Shown: positions 5,088 to 5,455 of the stretch, in pieces
Numbering within the stretch: the first letter of the stretch is position 1
Layout: every line of letters begins with the position of its first letter
Origin: Bacteroidales bacterium
GTDB taxonomy: Bacteria; Bacteroidota; Bacteroidia; Bacteroidales; UBA7960
Assembly: GCA_003451785.1 (NCBI GenBank)
Contig: DMJL01000018.1
Span: 1-5,455 of the forward strand
Direction: 5' to 3'
DNA length: 5,455 nucleotides
Notes under the pieces: generated by a model
The model's input: only the letters and a program-made list of their open reading frames with translations
Database searches by the model: none
What the model was told of the DNA's origin: nothing
Position numbers and translations under genes: made by a program

Positions 5088-5455
5088 ATGAGTTCAGACA
5101 AAAAAAAGGTAGTAGTAGGCCTATCCGGGGGAGTTGATAGTTCGGCTGCGGCATGGCTGCTGAAACAACAGGGCTATGAAGTGATAGGTGTGTTCATGCG
5201 CAACTGGCACAACGAGTCTGTATTGATATCCAAAGAGTGTCCCTGGGTAGAAGACAGCGCGGATGCAATGATGGTAGCTGAGGCATTGGGCATACCTTTT
5301 TATGCCTTGGATTTCAGTGAGGAATATCGCAAACGGATTGTAGATTACATGTTTGCCGAATATGAGGCCGGTCGCACACCTAATCCCGATGTATTGTGCA
5401 ACAGGGAAATAAAATTCGACACATTTCTAAAGGCTGCCGGGGAGCTTGGAGCCGA
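5088..5455 (+). CDS. mnmA: tRNA-specific 2-thiouridylase MnmA, N-terminal part (3' end beyond window)
   Basis: Cytoplasmic ATP-dependent enzyme that puts sulfur on C2 of the wobble uridine (U34) of tRNA-Lys, -Glu and -Gln. It adenylates the base and then transfers sulfur from a persulfide on the protein. The visible 122 residues contain the PP-loop ATP site GLSGGVDSSAAAWLL (11-25), GVFMRNWHN (34-42), and the block GRTPNPDVLCNREIKF (95-110) with catalytic Cys104, equivalent to E. coli Cys102. The second catalytic cysteine, the tRNA-binding region and the C-terminal barrel lie beyond the edge; the family is about 350-380 residues. The ATG at 5088 places the PP-loop at the usual distance from the start. 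Only a weak AGG at 5082-5084 precedes it. It probably has its own promoter at 5026-5033 and is unrelated in function to the receptor unit. A run of eight A (5100-5107) encodes the lysines after Asp4. Confidence 0.97.
   Translation, partial: MSSDKKKVVVGLSGGVDSSAAAWLLKQQGYEVIGVFMRNWHNESVLISKECPWVEDSADAMMVAEALGIPFYALDFSEEYRKRIVDYMFAEYEAGRTPNPDVLCNREIKFDTFLKAAGELGA

Overview
The window looks like chromosomal DNA from a member of the Bacteroidota (Bacteroidetes). Four signs support this: a TonB-dependent outer-membrane receptor with the N-terminal carboxypeptidase-regulatory-like extension typical of that phylum, a small lipoprotein with an acidic patch right after its cysteine, start codons without clear Shine-Dalgarno sequences, and exact copies of the Bacteroidota -7 promoter element TAnnTTTG upstream of genes. 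Genus cannot be read from the sequence alone. I see no insertion sequence, prophage gene, CRISPR array or complete RNA gene.

Left arm, minus strand (1-1756): an M20 family N-acyl amino acid / peptide amidohydrolase (593-1756), followed 91 bp downstream by the first 167 codons of a PLP-dependent low-specificity L-threonine aldolase (1-501, cut by the window edge). Both act on amino acids or their acyl derivatives. They may be co-transcribed from a promoter near 1905-1912, although the aldolase also has its own promoter-like sequence.

Centre (1757-2223): a 467-bp divergent intergenic region. Each side has a perfect TAnnTTTG element (minus at 1905-1912, plus at 2101-2108), and each implies a 5' leader of more than 100 nt. 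The minus leader can fold into a three-way junction closed by a 10-bp stem. The plus leader has two mutually exclusive hairpins. The two leaders share an identical 11-mer in sense orientation. This is the least ordinary part of the window.

Right arm, plus strand (2224-4955): a lipocalin-like small lipoprotein gene is joined by a TAATG stop/start overlap to a full-length TonB-dependent receptor. They probably form one outer-membrane uptake unit of unknown substrate. The lipoprotein's start is questionable: one extra A in an A-run would create a much more typical signal peptide. A terminator-like region with two overlapping hairpins follows (4968-5009). Next come a TACCTTTG promoter (5026-5033) and the first 122 codons of mnmA, the tRNA 2-thiouridylase gene, which runs off the right edge.
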